Below are positions 8,954 through 19,045 of a stretch of 64,000 nucleotides of DNA, piece after piece; the first letter of the stretch is position 1, and each line of letters begins with the position of its first letter. The position numbers and the translations under genes were made by a program. The notes beneath the pieces are model-generated. The model did not search any database, had not been told where the DNA came from, and saw only the letters and a list, made by a program, of their open reading frames with translations. This DNA is from Burkholderia cepacia GG4 (GTDB taxonomy: Bacteria > Pseudomonadota > Gammaproteobacteria > Burkholderiales > Burkholderiaceae), in NCBI RefSeq assembly GCF_000292915.1, contig NC_018513.1, forward strand, positions 1,736,001-1,800,000, read 5' to 3'.

Positions 8954-10351
8954 GTGTCCGAAGCCGTCCCCACTTCTGTGCGCAAATCGAAAAATGCGCC
9001 CGTCGCGCCCGGGCCTGCCCCGGTTCTCGAGATCGAATCGCTCGACATGGAAGCGCGCGGTGTCGGCCGCACGGTGACCGAGGACGGCACGCCCGGCAAG
9101 GTCATCTTCGTCGAGGGCGCGCTGCCCGGCGAGCGCGTGACGTATTCGAGCTACCGCCGCAAGCCGAGCTACGAGCAGGCGACCGTTGTCGACATTCTGC
9201 GCCCGAGCGTGCTGCGCACGGAGCCGAAATGCAAATTCTTCGGCACCTGCGGCGGCTGCTCGATGCAGCACCTCGACATGCGCGCGCAGGTGGCGATCAA
9301 GCAGCGCGTGCTCGAGGACAACCTGTGGCACCTGTCGAAGCTGCGCGCCGAGACGATGTTCGCGCCGATCCACGGCCCGTCGTGGGGCTACCGCTACCGT
9401 GCGCGCCTGACCGTGCGCAACGTCGCGAAGAAGGGCGGCGTGCTGGTCGGGTTCCACGAGAAGAAGAGCAGCTACGTCGCCGACATGACGAGCTGCGAGG
9501 TGCTGCCGCCGCACGTGTCGGCGATGCTCGTGCCGCTGCGCCGGCTGGTCGAGGGGCTGTCGATCCGCGACCGCATGCCGCAGATCGAGCTCGCGGTCGG
9601 TTCGGAAGTCACGGCGCTGGTGCTGCGCGTGCTGGAGCCGATCAATGCGGACGACGAGGCGCTGCTGCGCGCGTTCGCGGACGAGCACCAGGTGCAGTTC
9701 TGGCTGCAGCCGAAGGGCCCGGATACGGTGGCGCCGTTCTATCCGCTCGACGTGTCGCTCGACTATACGCTGCCGGAATTCGGTATCCGCATGCCGTTCA
9801 AGCCGACCGACTTCACGCAGGTCAACCATCAGATCAACCGCGTGCTGGTGGGCCGCGCACTGCGCCTGCTCGCGCCGTCGCGCGACGATCGCGTGCTCGA
9901 CCTGTTCTGCGGGATCGGCAACTTCACGCTGCCGCTCGCGCGGCTGTCGCGCGAGGTGATGGGCATCGAAGGCAGTGAAACGCTGACGACGCGCGCGCTC
10001 GCGAACGCGCGCGAGAATGATGTCGACGGGCATACGACGTTCGCATGCCGGAACCTGTTCGAAGTGACGGGCGACGACCTCCGCGCGCTCGGCGCATTCG
10101 ACAAGTTCCTGGTCGATCCGCCGCGCGAAGGCGCGCTCGCGGTGTCGAAGGCGCTGGCCGAGATCGCGCAGAGCGGCGAAGGCCCGCTGCCGAAGCGGAT
10201 CGTCTACGTGTCGTGCAACCCGTCGACGCTCGCGCGCGACGCGGGCCTGCTCGTGCACGAGGCCGGCTACCGGCTGAAGGGCGCCGGGGTCGTGAACATG
10301 TTCCCGAATACCTCGCACGTCGAATCGATCGCGCTGTTCGAGCGCGACTGA
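8954..10351 (+). CDS. rlmD: 23S rRNA (uracil-1939-C5)-methyltransferase RlmD (RumA)
   Basis: 465 residues from a GTG start ([13 protein letters not shown]) with aggaaa at 8943-8948; the longer open frame to 8837 lacks a ribosome site. It uses SAM to methylate U1939 of 23S rRNA. An N-terminal TRAM-type segment ([15 protein letters not shown]) is followed by a 4Fe-4S cluster site with Cys93, Cys99, Cys102 ([10 protein letters not shown]) and Cys181 (TSCEVLPP). The SAM motif is [16 protein letters not shown], and the catalytic Cys421 sits in [11 protein letters not shown]. RlmC and TrmA are relatives, but the iron-sulfur site and length favour RlmD. A bidirectional terminator follows. Confidence 0.93.
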   Translation: MSEAVPTSVRKSKNAPVAPGPAPVLEIESLDMEARGVGRTVTEDGTPGKVIFVEGALPGERVTYSSYRRKPSYEQATVVDILRPSVLRTEPKCKFFGTCGGCSMQHLDMRAQVAIKQRVLEDNLWHLSKLRAETMFAPIHGPSWGYRYRARLTVRNVAKKGGVLVGFHEKKSSYVADMTSCEVLPPHVSAMLVPLRRLVEGLSIRDRMPQIELAVGSEVTALVLRVLEPINADDEALLRAFADEHQVQFWLQPKGPDTVAPFYPLDVSLDYTLPEFGIRMPFKPTDFTQVNHQINRVLVGRALRLLAPSRDDRVLDLFCGIGNFTLPLARLSREVMGIEGSETLTTRALANARENDVDGHTTFACRNLFEVTGDDLRALGAFDKFLVDPPREGALAVSKALAEIAQSGEGPLPKRIVYVSCNPSTLARDAGLLVHEAGYRLKGAGVVNMFPNTSHVESIALFERD

Positions 10352-10367
10352 GCCGGGCGGCGGACGT

Positions 10368-10396
10368 AAAAAACCGGCCCGCGGGCCGGTTTTTTC
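10368..10396. terminator. Bidirectional rho-independent terminator (rlmD / Bax-inhibitor-like gene)
   Basis: A-tract, stem CCGGCCC-GC-GGGCCGG, T-tract. The symmetric A and T runs let it serve rlmD (+) and the convergent membrane-protein gene (-). Confidence 0.9.
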
Positions 10397-10413
10397 ATGG
10401 TGTTCGGCGAACG

Positions 10414-11112
10414 TCAGTTGCGGTTGCCGCCGAAGATGCCGAGCAGCGCGAGCAGGTTCGTGAACACGTTGTACAGGTCGAGGTAGATCGCGAGGGTGGC
10501 CGAGATGTAGTTCGTCTCGCCGCCGTTCACGACGCGCTGGACGTCGAACAGCATGTAGGCCGAGAAGATCGCGATCGCGAGCACCGATACGGTGAGCATC
10601 AGCGCCGGCAGCTGCAGGAAGATGTTCGCGACCGACGCGAGCAGGATCACGATCACGCCCATGAACAGCCACTTGCCGAGCCCCGAGAAGTCACGCTTGC
10701 TGACGGTGGCGATCGTCGCCATCGCGGCGAAGATGATGCCGGTGCCGCCGAACGCGAGCATGATCAGCGACGGGCCGTTCGAGAAGCCGAGGATGAAGCT
10801 CAGCAGGCGCGACAGCATCAGGCCCATGAAGAACGTGAAGCCGAGCAGCACGAATACGCCGGCCGCGCTGTTCTTCGTCCGCTCGATCGCGAACATGAAG
10901 CCGAACGCGATCGCGAAGAACGCGAGCAGGCTCATCATCGGGCTCGTGGCCGCGAACAGCGAGAAGCCCGTCGCGACGCCGACCCATGCCCCCAGCACCG
11001 TCGGCACCATCGACAGCGCGAGCAGCCAGTACGTGTTCCGCAGCACGCGATTGCGAACCTCCGCGGTGCTGACGGAGCCGCCGCGGCCGAAATTGTACGG
11101 ATAGTCGTTCAT
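10414..11112 (-). CDS. Bax inhibitor-1 / YccA-family membrane protein
   Basis: 232 residues, start MNDYPYNFGRGG, preceded by aggag. About seven hydrophobic segments span nearly the whole protein after a 30-residue soluble N terminus; typical family features are NTYWLLALSMVPTVLGAWVG at the first segment and the C-terminal YLDLYNVFTNLLALLGIFGG with an acidic residue inside a membrane-facing helix. The family comprises Ca2+-leak or protease-modulating inner-membrane proteins (E. coli YbhL, YccA); YccA modulates FtsH. HflK and HflC, the FtsH partners, are encoded 11 kb away, which is suggestive only. Convergent with rlmD across a shared terminator. Confidence 0.9.
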   Translation of the reverse strand: MNDYPYNFGRGGSVSTAEVRNRVLRNTYWLLALSMVPTVLGAWVGVATGFSLFAATSPMMSLLAFFAIAFGFMFAIERTKNSAAGVFVLLGFTFFMGLMLSRLLSFILGFSNGPSLIMLAFGGTGIIFAAMATIATVSKRDFSGLGKWLFMGVIVILLASVANIFLQLPALMLTVSVLAIAIFSAYMLFDVQRVVNGGETNYISATLAIYLDLYNVFTNLLALLGIFGGNRN

Positions 11113-11309
11113 GGTTTCTCCTAACATGGAACGCGTGGGCGTCCGGGGCCGGTTCGGCGCACGCGGTGTGCGGCGCAGCAAACCGGAGCAGCTATGGCTA
11201 AGATACGTTCCGTGTCGCGAGGTTTCAATGGCCAGGCGGCACAAAACATATGGATTCTGAACCTTTCATGCGTGTAAGGGTTCAATCGCAATGATACACG
11301 GGATCGTGC

Positions 11310-11315
11310 TACAAT
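11310..11315 (+). promoter_or_regulatory. Candidate -10 element (TACAAT) for ndk
   Basis: TACAAT 46 bases upstream of the ndk ATG, in an AT-richer stretch. The -35 match at normal spacing is poor. The ndk ribosome site is ggag (11353-11356). Confidence 0.4.
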
Positions 11316-11361
11316 AGCGGATTCATTTGAACCTGTAACTTCTTAATTTTTTGGAGTTTTT

Positions 11362-11787
11362 ATGGCAATCGAGCGCACCCTGTCGATCATCAAGCCGGAT
11401 GCGGTGGCAAAGAACGTGATCGGCCAGATCTACAGCCGTTTCGAAGGCGCCGGCCTGAAGATCGTCGCATCGCGCATGGCGCACCTGTCGCGTGCTGACG
11501 CAGAGAAGTTCTACGCGGTTCACGCAGCGCGTCCGTTCTTCAAGGACCTCGTCGATTTCATGATCTCGGGCCCGGTGATGATCCAGGTTCTGGAAGGTGA
11601 AGGCGCGATCCTGAAGAACCGCGACCTGATGGGCGCAACGGATCCGAAGAAGGCAGAAAAGGGCACGATCCGCGCCGACTTCGCAGACAGCATCGACGCG
11701 AACGCCGTGCACGGCTCGGACGCTGCCGAAACGGCTGCGGTCGAAGTCGCGTTCTTCTTCCCGGAAATGAACGTTTACTCGCGTTAA
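11362..11787 (+). CDS. ndk: Nucleoside diphosphate kinase
   Basis: 141 residues, the standard bacterial size. It transfers the gamma-phosphate between NTPs and NDPs through a phosphohistidine. [18 protein letters not shown] near the N terminus and [20 protein letters not shown] near the C terminus are family signatures, with the catalytic His at residue 117, exactly where expected. A ggag site lies six bases before the ATG. It uses GCA/GCT Ala codons more than its neighbours, as expected of a highly expressed gene. rlmN follows after 55 bases. Confidence 0.98.
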
Positions 11788-11842
11788 GCCCTGGCTGACA
11801 GCAAGTAGGCAGGATTCAGCGCAAGCGGCAAGGCAGCACATC

Positions 11843-12982
11843 ATGACGAGCGAAACTTCCGTCAATCTTCTCGACTTCGATGCCGAGGGTCTTGTCGCGT
11901 ACTGCGGCAGCCTCGGCGAGAAGCCGTTCCGCGCCAAGCAGTTGCAGCGCTGGATCCACCAATACAACGCCGGCGATTTCGACGGCATGACCGATCTCGC
12001 GAAGTCCCTGAGAGAAAAGCTCAAGGGCCGTGCGTCGATCGTGATGCCCGATATCGTCAGCGATCACGTTTCCACCGACGGCACGCGCAAGTGGCTGATC
12101 GACGTCGGAAACGGCAATGCGGTCGAAACCGTGTTCATCCCGGAAGAGACGCGCGGCACGCTGTGCGTGTCGTCGCAGGCCGGGTGCGCGGTCAACTGCC
12201 GCTTCTGTTCGACGGGCAAGCAGGGCTTTTCCCGCAACCTGTCGACAGCCGAAATCATCGGCCAGCTCCGGATGGCCGAATTTGCCCTGCGTGCGTCGCT
12301 CGGTCGCGCGCCCGGTCCGAACGGCAAGGCCGAACGGGTCGTCACCAACGTGGTGATGATGGGCATGGGCGAGCCGCTGCTGAATTACAGCGCGGTCGTG
12401 CCCGCGATGCGGCTGATGCTCGACGACAACGCATACGGCCTGTCGCGCCGCCGCGTCACGTTGTCGACGTCCGGCGTGGTGCCGATGATGGACCGCCTCG
12501 GCGCCGAACTGCCGGTCGCGCTCGCCGTTTCGCTGCACGCGCCGAACGATGCGCTGCGCGACGAGCTGGTGCCGCTCAACAAGAAGCATCCGCTTCGCGA
12601 GCTGATGGCCGCGTGCCAGCGCTACCTGAAAGTCGCACCGCGCGACTTCATTACTTTCGAATACTGCATGCTCGACGGCGTCAACGACACCGAAGCGCAT
12701 GCGCGCGAACTGCTGGCCGTCACGCGCGACGTGCCGTGCAAGTTCAATCTGATCCCGTTCAATCCGTTTCCGGAATCGGGCCTCATCCGCTCGAAGCCGG
12801 AGCAGATCAAGCGCTTTGCACAGGTCCTCATCGACGCGGGAGTCGTCACGACCGTGCGCAAGACGCGCGGCGACGACATCGACGCAGCGTGCGGCCAGCT
12901 GGCCGGCGCCGTGAAGGACCGCACGCGCCTGGCGGAGCGAACGGGCGCAGCAGCAAAAATCATCGAAGTTCGGGCGGTTTGA
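11843..12982 (+). CDS. rlmN: Dual-specificity RNA (adenine-C2) methyltransferase RlmN
   Basis: 379 residues. Radical-SAM enzyme that methylates C2 of A2503 in 23S rRNA and A37 in some tRNAs. The cluster-binding CAVNCRFC (CxxxCxxC, about residues 113-120) follows [18 protein letters not shown] is the SAM-binding segment and [20 protein letters not shown] is family-typical. The second catalytic Cys lies near the C terminus in DAACGQLAG. Gene order ndk-rlmN-rodZ-ispG-hisS is common in beta/gammaproteobacteria. Confidence 0.97.
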   Translation: MTSETSVNLLDFDAEGLVAYCGSLGEKPFRAKQLQRWIHQYNAGDFDGMTDLAKSLREKLKGRASIVMPDIVSDHVSTDGTRKWLIDVGNGNAVETVFIPEETRGTLCVSSQAGCAVNCRFCSTGKQGFSRNLSTAEIIGQLRMAEFALRASLGRAPGPNGKAERVVTNVVMMGMGEPLLNYSAVVPAMRLMLDDNAYGLSRRRVTLSTSGVVPMMDRLGAELPVALAVSLHAPNDALRDELVPLNKKHPLRELMAACQRYLKVAPRDFITFEYCMLDGVNDTEAHARELLAVTRDVPCKFNLIPFNPFPESGLIRSKPEQIKRFAQVLIDAGVVTTVRKTRGDDIDAACGQLAGAVKDRTRLAERTGAAAKIIEVRAV

Positions 12983-13044
12983 CGGGGTGCCTGGCCGGGG
13001 ATGCCCGAACCATTTGGCGGTACAACACGCGAATAGCGATCGGT

Positions 13045-13064
13045 CGCGGCGCCTCGGCGCCGCG
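13045..13064. other. Stem-loop in the rlmN-rodZ spacer
   Basis: Arms CGCGGCGCC and GGCGCCGCG around 'tc'. A second GC-rich interrupted repeat (13088-13120) lies between it and the next gene. There is no U tract; this looks like a transcript-stabilising or weak terminating structure. Confidence 0.4.
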
Positions 13065-13145
13065 CATGGTATGAACAGGTGCGGGTGCCGGCCGGCGGGA
13101 GCCGGCGGCGCCCGCCGGTGAAGAAGAATCGACGCGAGGACAAGG

Positions 13146-14156
13146 ATGAGTGAGCCGCAGCCGCCACACGGCGCAGAGACCAATGCCGCGAAGCCGGCAC
13201 CGGCGGGACTTGAAACGCTGGCGGCCGTCGGCAGCCGGTTGGCGCAGCTCCGGGAAGCGAAAGGCTGGACGGTCGACGACGTGTCGGCGCGGCTCAAGGT
13301 CGCCCCGCAGAAGCTGCGTGCGCTCGAGGCGGGCGACATCAGCCATTTGCCCGGCGTGACGTTCGCGCTCGGCGTCGTACGCAGCTATGCGAAGATGCTC
13401 GGCGTCGATCCGGAGCCGTTCGCGCAGGCACTGCGCCGCGAGCGCGGGGTGCCGGAAGTCGACCTGTCGATGCCCGCTGCGTCGGGAACGGATCTGCCGC
13501 GCGGCCGCGTGTCGATTCCGCTCGGCGGCTCGTCGCGCCATCACCCGTGGCTGTGGGGGACGGCGATCCTCGTTGTCGCGGTGATCGCGGTACTCATGTG
13601 GCACACTGGCGGCGATTCGTCGAGCTGGCTCGCGCGTTTCAAGGGTGGCGACACCGCGCATGCGTCGGCTGCCAGCGCACCGGTGGCGTCTTCCGTCGAA
13701 GCGGCAGCCGCGAGCGGCGCGTCGACGGCAGTCGGTAACGACGCTCCGGCTCAGGTTGCGGCGTCCGCCGCGGCACCGCAGGCGGTTGCGTCGGCTGCAC
13801 CGGCTCCGGCCCCGACGGCCGCGGCACCCGCATCGCAACCCGTCGTCGCGCCGGCTGCCGCGAGCTCGGCCGCGCCGGCCCAGCCCGCGAGCGTCGTGGT
13901 GGCGGCAGGCCAGTCGATGGTCGAACTGAAGGTCAAGCAGGATTGCTGGTTCAGCGTGCGCGACAAGAACGGCAAGGAGCTGTTCTCGGCGCTGGTGCGG
14001 GCCGGCGAGACGAAGCAGGTCGCCGGCGACGGGCCGTTCAAGGTCACGATCGGCAACAAGGCCGGCCTCGATACGGTCGCGTTCGACGGAAAACCTGTCG
14101 ATCCGGCAAAATATTCGGCAGCGCGGGGTAACGTGGCGCGGTTCACGTTGCCCTGA
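13146..14156 (+). CDS. RodZ-like protein: N-terminal helix-turn-helix, one membrane segment, periplasmic DUF4115 domain
   Basis: 336 residues. There is an Xre-type helix-turn-helix at about 25-90 (LREAKGWTVDDVSARLKVAP .. LEAGDISHLPG), a single membrane segment at about 133-153 (HPWLWGTAILVVAVIAVLMW), a long Ala/Pro/Ser-rich periplasmic linker (~165-255), and a C-terminal beta domain (LKVKQDCWFSVRDKNGKELF .. GNKAGLDTVAFDGKPVD). This is the architecture of RodZ, which couples MreB to the elongasome in the inner membrane. The position upstream of ispG is the classical rodZ location. Function is by family; divergent RodZ homologues exist, so I leave the symbol blank. Confidence 0.85.
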   Translation: MSEPQPPHGAETNAAKPAPAGLETLAAVGSRLAQLREAKGWTVDDVSARLKVAPQKLRALEAGDISHLPGVTFALGVVRSYAKMLGVDPEPFAQALRRERGVPEVDLSMPAASGTDLPRGRVSIPLGGSSRHHPWLWGTAILVVAVIAVLMWHTGGDSSSWLARFKGGDTAHASAASAPVASSVEAAAASGASTAVGNDAPAQVAASAAAPQAVASAAPAPAPTAAAPASQPVVAPAAASSAAPAQPASVVVAAGQSMVELKVKQDCWFSVRDKNGKELFSALVRAGETKQVAGDGPFKVTIGNKAGLDTVAFDGKPVDPAKYSAARGNVARFTLP

Positions 14157-14160
14157 CGTC

Positions 14161-14215
14161 AAGCGCCGTGGCGAGGGCCTGTCGTCGACAGGCCGTGAGG
14201 ACACGGCGCTTTTTC
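14161..14215 (+). terminator. Nested two-stem terminator between rodZ-like gene and ispG
   Basis: Outer arms AGCGCCGTG (14162-14170) and CACGGCGCT (14202-14210) are followed by T5 (14210-14214). Inside sits a second perfect stem, GGCCTGTC-gtc-GACAGGCC. It lies 5 bases after the rodZ-like stop and 36 bases before ispG. Confidence 0.7.
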
Positions 14216-14250
14216 AATTCATGCGCCGCATCGCGGCGCATTCCGCGTAA

Positions 14251-15567
14251 ATGGATCTATCGATGCAATCCGAAGCTCAATCCCCACGCAGCAGTCAGAT
14301 TTGTTCAACCGAGCCGGTGTTCGGCGGGCATCAGCCGCGCCGCGTATCGCATGCGGTGGATGTCCGCTGGGGCGGGCAGCTCGTGACGATCGGCGGCGCC
14401 GCGCCGGTGCGCGTGCAGTCGATGACGAACACCGACACGGCCGACGCGATCGGCACGGCGATCCAGATCAAGGAACTCGCGAATGCGGGCTCCGAACTGG
14501 TGCGCATCACGGTCAACACGCCCGAGGCCGCGGCCGCCGTGCCGGCGATCCGCGAGCAGCTCGACCGGATGGGCGTGACCGTGCCGCTCGTCGGCGATTT
14601 CCACTACAACGGCCACCTGCTGCTGCGCGATTACCCGGGCTGCGCGGAGGCGCTGTCGAAGTACCGGATCAACCCCGGCAACGTCGGCCAGGGCGCGAAG
14701 CGCGATACGCAGTTCGCGCTGATGATCGAGGCCGCGGCCAAGTACGACAAGGCGGTGCGGATCGGCGTGAACTGGGGCAGTCTCGACCAGGACCTGCTCG
14801 CGCGCATGATGGACGAGAACGGCGCGCGTTCGCAGCCGTGGGATGCGCAGAGCGTGATGTACGAAGCGCTGATCCAGTCGGCGATCGGCTCGGCCGAACG
14901 TGCGGTCGAACTCGGCCTCGGCCGTGATCGCATCGTGCTGTCGTGCAAGGTCAGCGGCGTGCAGGACCTGATCGCCGTGTACCGCGAGCTCGGTCGCCGC
15001 TGCGGCTTCGCGCTGCACCTCGGGCTGACCGAGGCCGGCATGGGCTCGAAGGGCATCGTTGCGTCGACGGCCGCGCTCGGCGTGCTGCTGCAGGAAGGGA
15101 TCGGCGACACGATCCGCATTTCGCTGACGCCGGAACCGGGCGCGCCGCGCACGGGCGAAGTGATCGTCGGCCAGGAAATCCTGCAGACGATGGGCCTGCG
15201 CTCGTTCGCACCGATGGTGATCGCGTGCCCGGGCTGCGGCCGCACGACGAGCACGCTGTTCCAGGAACTCGCGATGCAGATCCAGACCTACCTGCGCGAG
15301 CAGATGCCGGTCTGGCGCAAGGAATATCCGGGCGTCGAGAAGATGAACGTCGCGGTGATGGGCTGCATCGTCAACGGCCCGGGCGAGTCGAAGCACGCGA
15401 ACATCGGCATCAGCCTGCCGGGTTCGGGCGAGAACCCGGCCGCGCCCGTCTTCATCGACGGCGAGAAGGTCAAGACGCTGCGCGGCGAGCGGATCGCCGA
15501 GGAATTCCAGCAGATCGTCAGCGACTACGTCGCACGCAACTACGGCCGCGCTGAGGCCACGAACTAA
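14251..15567 (+). CDS. ispG: 4-hydroxy-3-methylbut-2-enyl-diphosphate synthase (GcpE)
   Basis: 438 residues; a second ATG at 14263 is an equally possible start. Penultimate step of the MEP isoprenoid pathway, a 4Fe-4S reductase that converts MEcPP to HMBPP. The N-terminal TIM-barrel part starts around [20 protein letters not shown]. The cluster ligands are in CPGCGRTTS (two Cys) and [17 protein letters not shown] (third Cys plus the Glu ligand). It is longer than the ~370-residue E. coli protein through an insertion between barrel and cluster domain (approximately '[15 protein letters not shown]' to 'MYEALIQSA'), as in other betaproteobacteria. hisS follows after 20 bases. Confidence 0.97.
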   Translation: MDLSMQSEAQSPRSSQICSTEPVFGGHQPRRVSHAVDVRWGGQLVTIGGAAPVRVQSMTNTDTADAIGTAIQIKELANAGSELVRITVNTPEAAAAVPAIREQLDRMGVTVPLVGDFHYNGHLLLRDYPGCAEALSKYRINPGNVGQGAKRDTQFALMIEAAAKYDKAVRIGVNWGSLDQDLLARMMDENGARSQPWDAQSVMYEALIQSAIGSAERAVELGLGRDRIVLSCKVSGVQDLIAVYRELGRRCGFALHLGLTEAGMGSKGIVASTAALGVLLQEGIGDTIRISLTPEPGAPRTGEVIVGQEILQTMGLRSFAPMVIACPGCGRTTSTLFQELAMQIQTYLREQMPVWRKEYPGVEKMNVAVMGCIVNGPGESKHANIGISLPGSGENPAAPVFIDGEKVKTLRGERIAEEFQQIVSDYVARNYGRAEATN

Positions 15568-15587
15568 TTCGTCCACACATACGAACG

Positions 15588-16928
15588 ATGACTGAACAGA
15601 AACGCAAGATCGAGAAGCTCACCGGCGTCAAGGGCATGAACGACATCCTTCCGCAGGATGCCGGCCTGTGGGAATTCTTCGAAGCTACCGTGAAATCGCT
15701 GCTGCGCGCGTACGGCTACCAGAACATCCGCACGCCGATCGTCGAACACACGCAGCTCTTCACGCGCGGCATCGGCGAAGTCACCGACATCGTCGAGAAG
15801 GAGATGTACAGCTTCACCGACGCGCTGAACGGCGAAAACCTGACGATGCGCCCGGAAAACACCGCGGCCGTCGTGCGCGCGTCGATCGAGCACAACATGC
15901 TGTACGACGGCCCGAAGCGCCTGTGGTACATCGGCCCGATGTTCCGTCACGAGCGTCCGCAGCGCGGCCGCTACCGCCAGTTCCACCAGGTCGGTGTCGA
16001 AGCGCTCGGCTTTGCGGGCCCGGACGCGGATGCCGAGATCATCATGATGTGCCAGCGCCTGTGGGACGACCTCGGCCTGACCGGCATCAAGCTCGAGATC
16101 AACTCGCTCGGCCTCGCCGAAGAGCGCGCCGCGCACCGCGTCGAACTGATCAAGTACCTCGAGCAGTTCGCGGACGTGCTCGACGAGGACGCGAAGCGTC
16201 GCCTGTATACGAACCCGCTGCGCGTGCTCGACACGAAGAACCCCGCGCTGCAGGAAATTGCGCAGAACGCGCCGAAGCTGATCGACTTCCTCGGCGACGA
16301 ATCGCGCGCGCACTTCGAGGGGCTGCAACGCCTGCTGCTCGCGAACAACATCCCGTTCAAGATCAACCCGCGTCTCGTGCGCGGCCTCGACTACTACAAC
16401 CTGACCGTGTTCGAGTGGGTGACCGACAAGCTCGGCGCGCAGGGCACGGTCGCGGCCGGCGGCCGCTACGATCCGCTGATCGAACAGCTCGGCGGCAAGC
16501 CGACCGCCGCATGCGGCTGGGCGATGGGCATCGAGCGGATTCTCGAGCTGCTGAAGGAAGAGGATCTGGTGCCGGAGCAGGAAGGCGTCGACGTGTACGT
16601 CGTGCACCAGGGCGAGACTGCGCGCGAACAGGCATTCATCGCGGCCGAGCGCCTGCGTGACACGGGCCTCGACGTGATCTTCCACTGCAGCGCCGACGGC
16701 GCGACGGCAAGCTTCAAGTCGCAGATGAAGCGGGCCGATGCGAGCGGCGCCGCGTTCGCGGTGATCTTCGGCGAAGAAGAGGTCGCGAACGGCACGGTGG
16801 GCGTGAAAGCGCTGCGCGGTGCGGGCGAGGAGGGGGAAAAGAACGTTCAGCAGACCGTACCGGTCGAAAGCTTGACCGAATTCCTAATCAATGCGATGGT
16901 TGCATCCGCCGAAGACGGCGACGACTGA
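15588..16928 (+). CDS. hisS: Histidyl-tRNA synthetase
   Basis: 446 residues. Class II synthetase charging tRNA-His. Motifs: [11 protein letters not shown], motif 2 region with [11 protein letters not shown] and [16 protein letters not shown], histidine-binding [15 protein letters not shown] and AAGGRYDPL, then the anticodon-binding domain from about residue 340 ([16 protein letters not shown]). It must be told apart from hisZ at 24.7 kb, which keeps the fold but is shorter and lacks the anticodon domain. It sits in the conserved ispG-hisS-yfgM-bamB-der order. Confidence 0.97.
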   Translation: MTEQKRKIEKLTGVKGMNDILPQDAGLWEFFEATVKSLLRAYGYQNIRTPIVEHTQLFTRGIGEVTDIVEKEMYSFTDALNGENLTMRPENTAAVVRASIEHNMLYDGPKRLWYIGPMFRHERPQRGRYRQFHQVGVEALGFAGPDADAEIIMMCQRLWDDLGLTGIKLEINSLGLAEERAAHRVELIKYLEQFADVLDEDAKRRLYTNPLRVLDTKNPALQEIAQNAPKLIDFLGDESRAHFEGLQRLLLANNIPFKINPRLVRGLDYYNLTVFEWVTDKLGAQGTVAAGGRYDPLIEQLGGKPTAACGWAMGIERILELLKEEDLVPEQEGVDVYVVHQGETAREQAFIAAERLRDTGLDVIFHCSADGATASFKSQMKRADASGAAFAVIFGEEEVANGTVGVKALRGAGEEGEKNVQQTVPVESLTEFLINAMVASAEDGDD

Positions 16929-16982
16929 TCGCGCTGGCATTCGCCGACAAGAAAAGCCTGAAAAGGAAGGAACCGCTCGCCG

Positions 16983-17612
16983 ATGAGTTATCACGACGAA
17001 CAAGAATCGATTGAAAGTCTCAAGGCGTGGTGGGCCCGCTGGGGCAACCTCACCACGTGGATCGTGCTCGCGGCGCTGGTCGTCGCGGCCGGTTTCAACG
17101 GCTGGAACTATTGGCAGCGCCGTCAGGCTGCCGAGGCGTCCGGGTTGTACGAGCAGGTCCAGAAGGCTGCCGCCGCGAACGACAAGGCGACGATGGCCCG
17201 CGCGGCCGCCGACATGGAAGGCAAGTTCGGCAGCACGCCGTATGCGCAGATGACGGCGCTGTCGGCCGCGAAGACGCTGTACGCGGCCGGCGACACCGCA
17301 GGCGCGAAGGCGCAGCTGCAATGGGCCGCCGATCACGCCAAGGACGACGAGTACAAGCAGATCGCGAAGCTGCGTCTCGCGTCGCTGCTGCTCGACGAGA
17401 AGGCGTACGACGCCGGCCTCTCGCTGCTGTCCGGCACGCCGGTCGATGCATTCAAGGGCCTCGTGGCCGATCGCCGCGGCGATCTGTTTGCCGCGCAAGG
17501 CAAGACCGACGATGCGCGCGCCGCGTACAAGCTCGCGCTCGACGGCCTGTCGAAGGACGACCAGTCCGCACGTCAGCTCGTCCAGTTCAAGCTGGACGCG
17601 CTTGGCGGCTAA
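16983..17612 (+). CDS. YfgM-like tetratricopeptide membrane protein (ancillary SecYEG translocon subunit family)
   Basis: 209 residues. A short cytoplasmic N terminus (SYHDEQESIESLKAWWARWG) precedes one membrane segment (~23-43, LTTWIVLAALVVAAGFNGWN) and a periplasmic tetratricopeptide-like domain of paired helices rich in Ala and Lys. In E. coli YfgM sits at the translocon with PpiD and its gene lies between hisS and bamB, exactly as here. Start ATG is preceded by aaggaagg (16962-16971 region). bamB follows after 40 bases. Family assignment rests on architecture and context. Confidence 0.87.
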   Translation: MSYHDEQESIESLKAWWARWGNLTTWIVLAALVVAAGFNGWNYWQRRQAAEASGLYEQVQKAAAANDKATMARAAADMEGKFGSTPYAQMTALSAAKTLYAAGDTAGAKAQLQWAADHAKDDEYKQIAKLRLASLLLDEKAYDAGLSLLSGTPVDAFKGLVADRRGDLFAAQGKTDDARAAYKLALDGLSKDDQSARQLVQFKLDALGG

Positions 17613-17652
17613 TCCCGGTCCCCTCAACCTCTTAACTCTGCTTCGCTAACCG

Positions 17653-18798
17653 ATGAATTTGCTGAAACGTTACGCTGTGCCCGTAGCCTGCGCGGCGGCT
17701 GTCCTGGCATTGGCGGCCTGCTCGTCGTCGAAGGACGCGCGTCGCGTGCCGACGCCGCTCACCGAGTTCAAGCCCGTCATGGACGTGCAACAGGTCTGGA
17801 AGGCGAGCGTCGGCAAGGGCGGGCGCTATCTGTTCTCGCCGGTGGCCGTGGGAGACGCCGTCTACGCGGCGGGCGAGAACGGTTCGGTCGAGAAGATCGA
17901 CGCGAAGACGGGCCAGACGCTGTGGCGCTCGAAGGTCGGTTCGGATCTGTCGGCCGGTGTCGGCAGCGACGGCAACCTGACCGCGGTCGGCGCGCTGAAG
18001 GGTGGCGTGTTCGTGCTCGGTCCCGACGGCAAACAGCTGTGGAAGACGACCGTGCAGGGCGAAATCTTCTCGCCGCCGCTGGTGGGCAACGGCCTCGTGG
18101 TCGTACGCACGATCGACGGCCAGGTGATCGCGTTCAACGCGCAGACGGGCGAGCAGAAGTGGAACTACCGCAACCGCGCGGTGCCGCTGAACCTGCGCGT
18201 GTCGGCCGGCATGACGTTCGCGGGCGATGCGGCCGTGCTGGCGGGCTTCCCGGGTGGCGGCCTCGTCGCGATCAACCTGCAGTCGGGCGATCCGTTCTGG
18301 CAGACGCCCGTGTCGTTCCCGAAGGGCGTGACCGAAGTCGAGCGCATCAACGACGTCAGCGGTCCGCCGACGCTCGTGGGCGCCGAAGCCTGCGCGGTCA
18401 CGTTCCAGGGCCAGCTCGCCTGCTTCGACGCGAACTCGGGCCGTCCGCTGTGGGAAAAGGCGTTCTCGAGCCGCAGCGGCCTCGCGCAGGACGATTCGGT
18501 CGTCGCCGGCGGCGACGACTGGTCGGTCGTGACGGCCTACGATGCGGCGAGCGGCAACCAGCTCTGGCGCAACGACAAGCTGAAGAGCCGCGACGTCGGC
18601 GTGCCTTACCTGCTCGGCCATGCGGTCGTGATGGGCGACTACAAGGGCTTCGTGCACTTCCTGTCGCGCGAGGACGGCAGCTTCATTGCGCGGATGAAGA
18701 CCGACGGCAGCGCGATTACGGCGGCGCCGGTCCTGGCGGGCAATACGCTCGTCGTGCAGACGAAGGACGGCGGCCTGTACGGGTTCCGTCCGCGCTGA
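17653..18798 (+). CDS. bamB: Outer-membrane assembly lipoprotein BamB
   Basis: 381 residues. The lipoprotein signal peptide ends LALAAC with the acylated Cys at residue 23. The rest is an eight-bladed beta-propeller of PQQ-type repeats; recurring blade motifs are seen, such as DAKTGQTLWRSKV, GKQLWKTTV, NAQTGEQKWNYRN, NLQSGDPFWQTPV, DANSGRPLWEKAF and DAASGNQLWRNDK. BamB belongs to the BAM complex that inserts beta-barrel proteins into the outer membrane; bamD, another subunit, lies at 36.1-36.9 kb. Conserved neighbours hisS/yfgM upstream and der downstream. Confidence 0.96.
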   Translation: MNLLKRYAVPVACAAAVLALAACSSSKDARRVPTPLTEFKPVMDVQQVWKASVGKGGRYLFSPVAVGDAVYAAGENGSVEKIDAKTGQTLWRSKVGSDLSAGVGSDGNLTAVGALKGGVFVLGPDGKQLWKTTVQGEIFSPPLVGNGLVVVRTIDGQVIAFNAQTGEQKWNYRNRAVPLNLRVSAGMTFAGDAAVLAGFPGGGLVAINLQSGDPFWQTPVSFPKGVTEVERINDVSGPPTLVGAEACAVTFQGQLACFDANSGRPLWEKAFSSRSGLAQDDSVVAGGDDWSVVTAYDAASGNQLWRNDKLKSRDVGVPYLLGHAVVMGDYKGFVHFLSREDGSFIARMKTDGSAITAAPVLAGNTLVVQTKDGGLYGFRPR

Positions 18799-18867
18799 CG
18801 CGCGCGAAACAAGCGCAATCGCGGCGTGGCGGGCTTGTCCCGTGCGCCGCAGTCGCGCAACATGAAG

Positions 18868-18888
18868 GCGGCCGGTGTCCCCGGCCGC
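18868..18888. other. Stem-loop in the bamB-der spacer
   Basis: GCGGCCGG / CCGGCCGC around a tgtcc loop, 70 bases after bamB. The tail is only moderately T-rich (tcggtattt), so termination would be weak. The 247-base spacer holds nothing else I can identify. Confidence 0.4.
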
Positions 18889-19045
18889 TCGGTATTTGAA
18901 AGGCAGTTCGAAACGAAAGACGACGGCGCGCAACGCGCGCCCGGCGCGCGCATCCGGCGCGGCGCGAAATCGTGATATTTTCATTCAGCGCAGCCGCCCG
19001 CAGCAGCGGGCCTCCCGCTGCTGCGCATCACCGTAGAAAACACAG

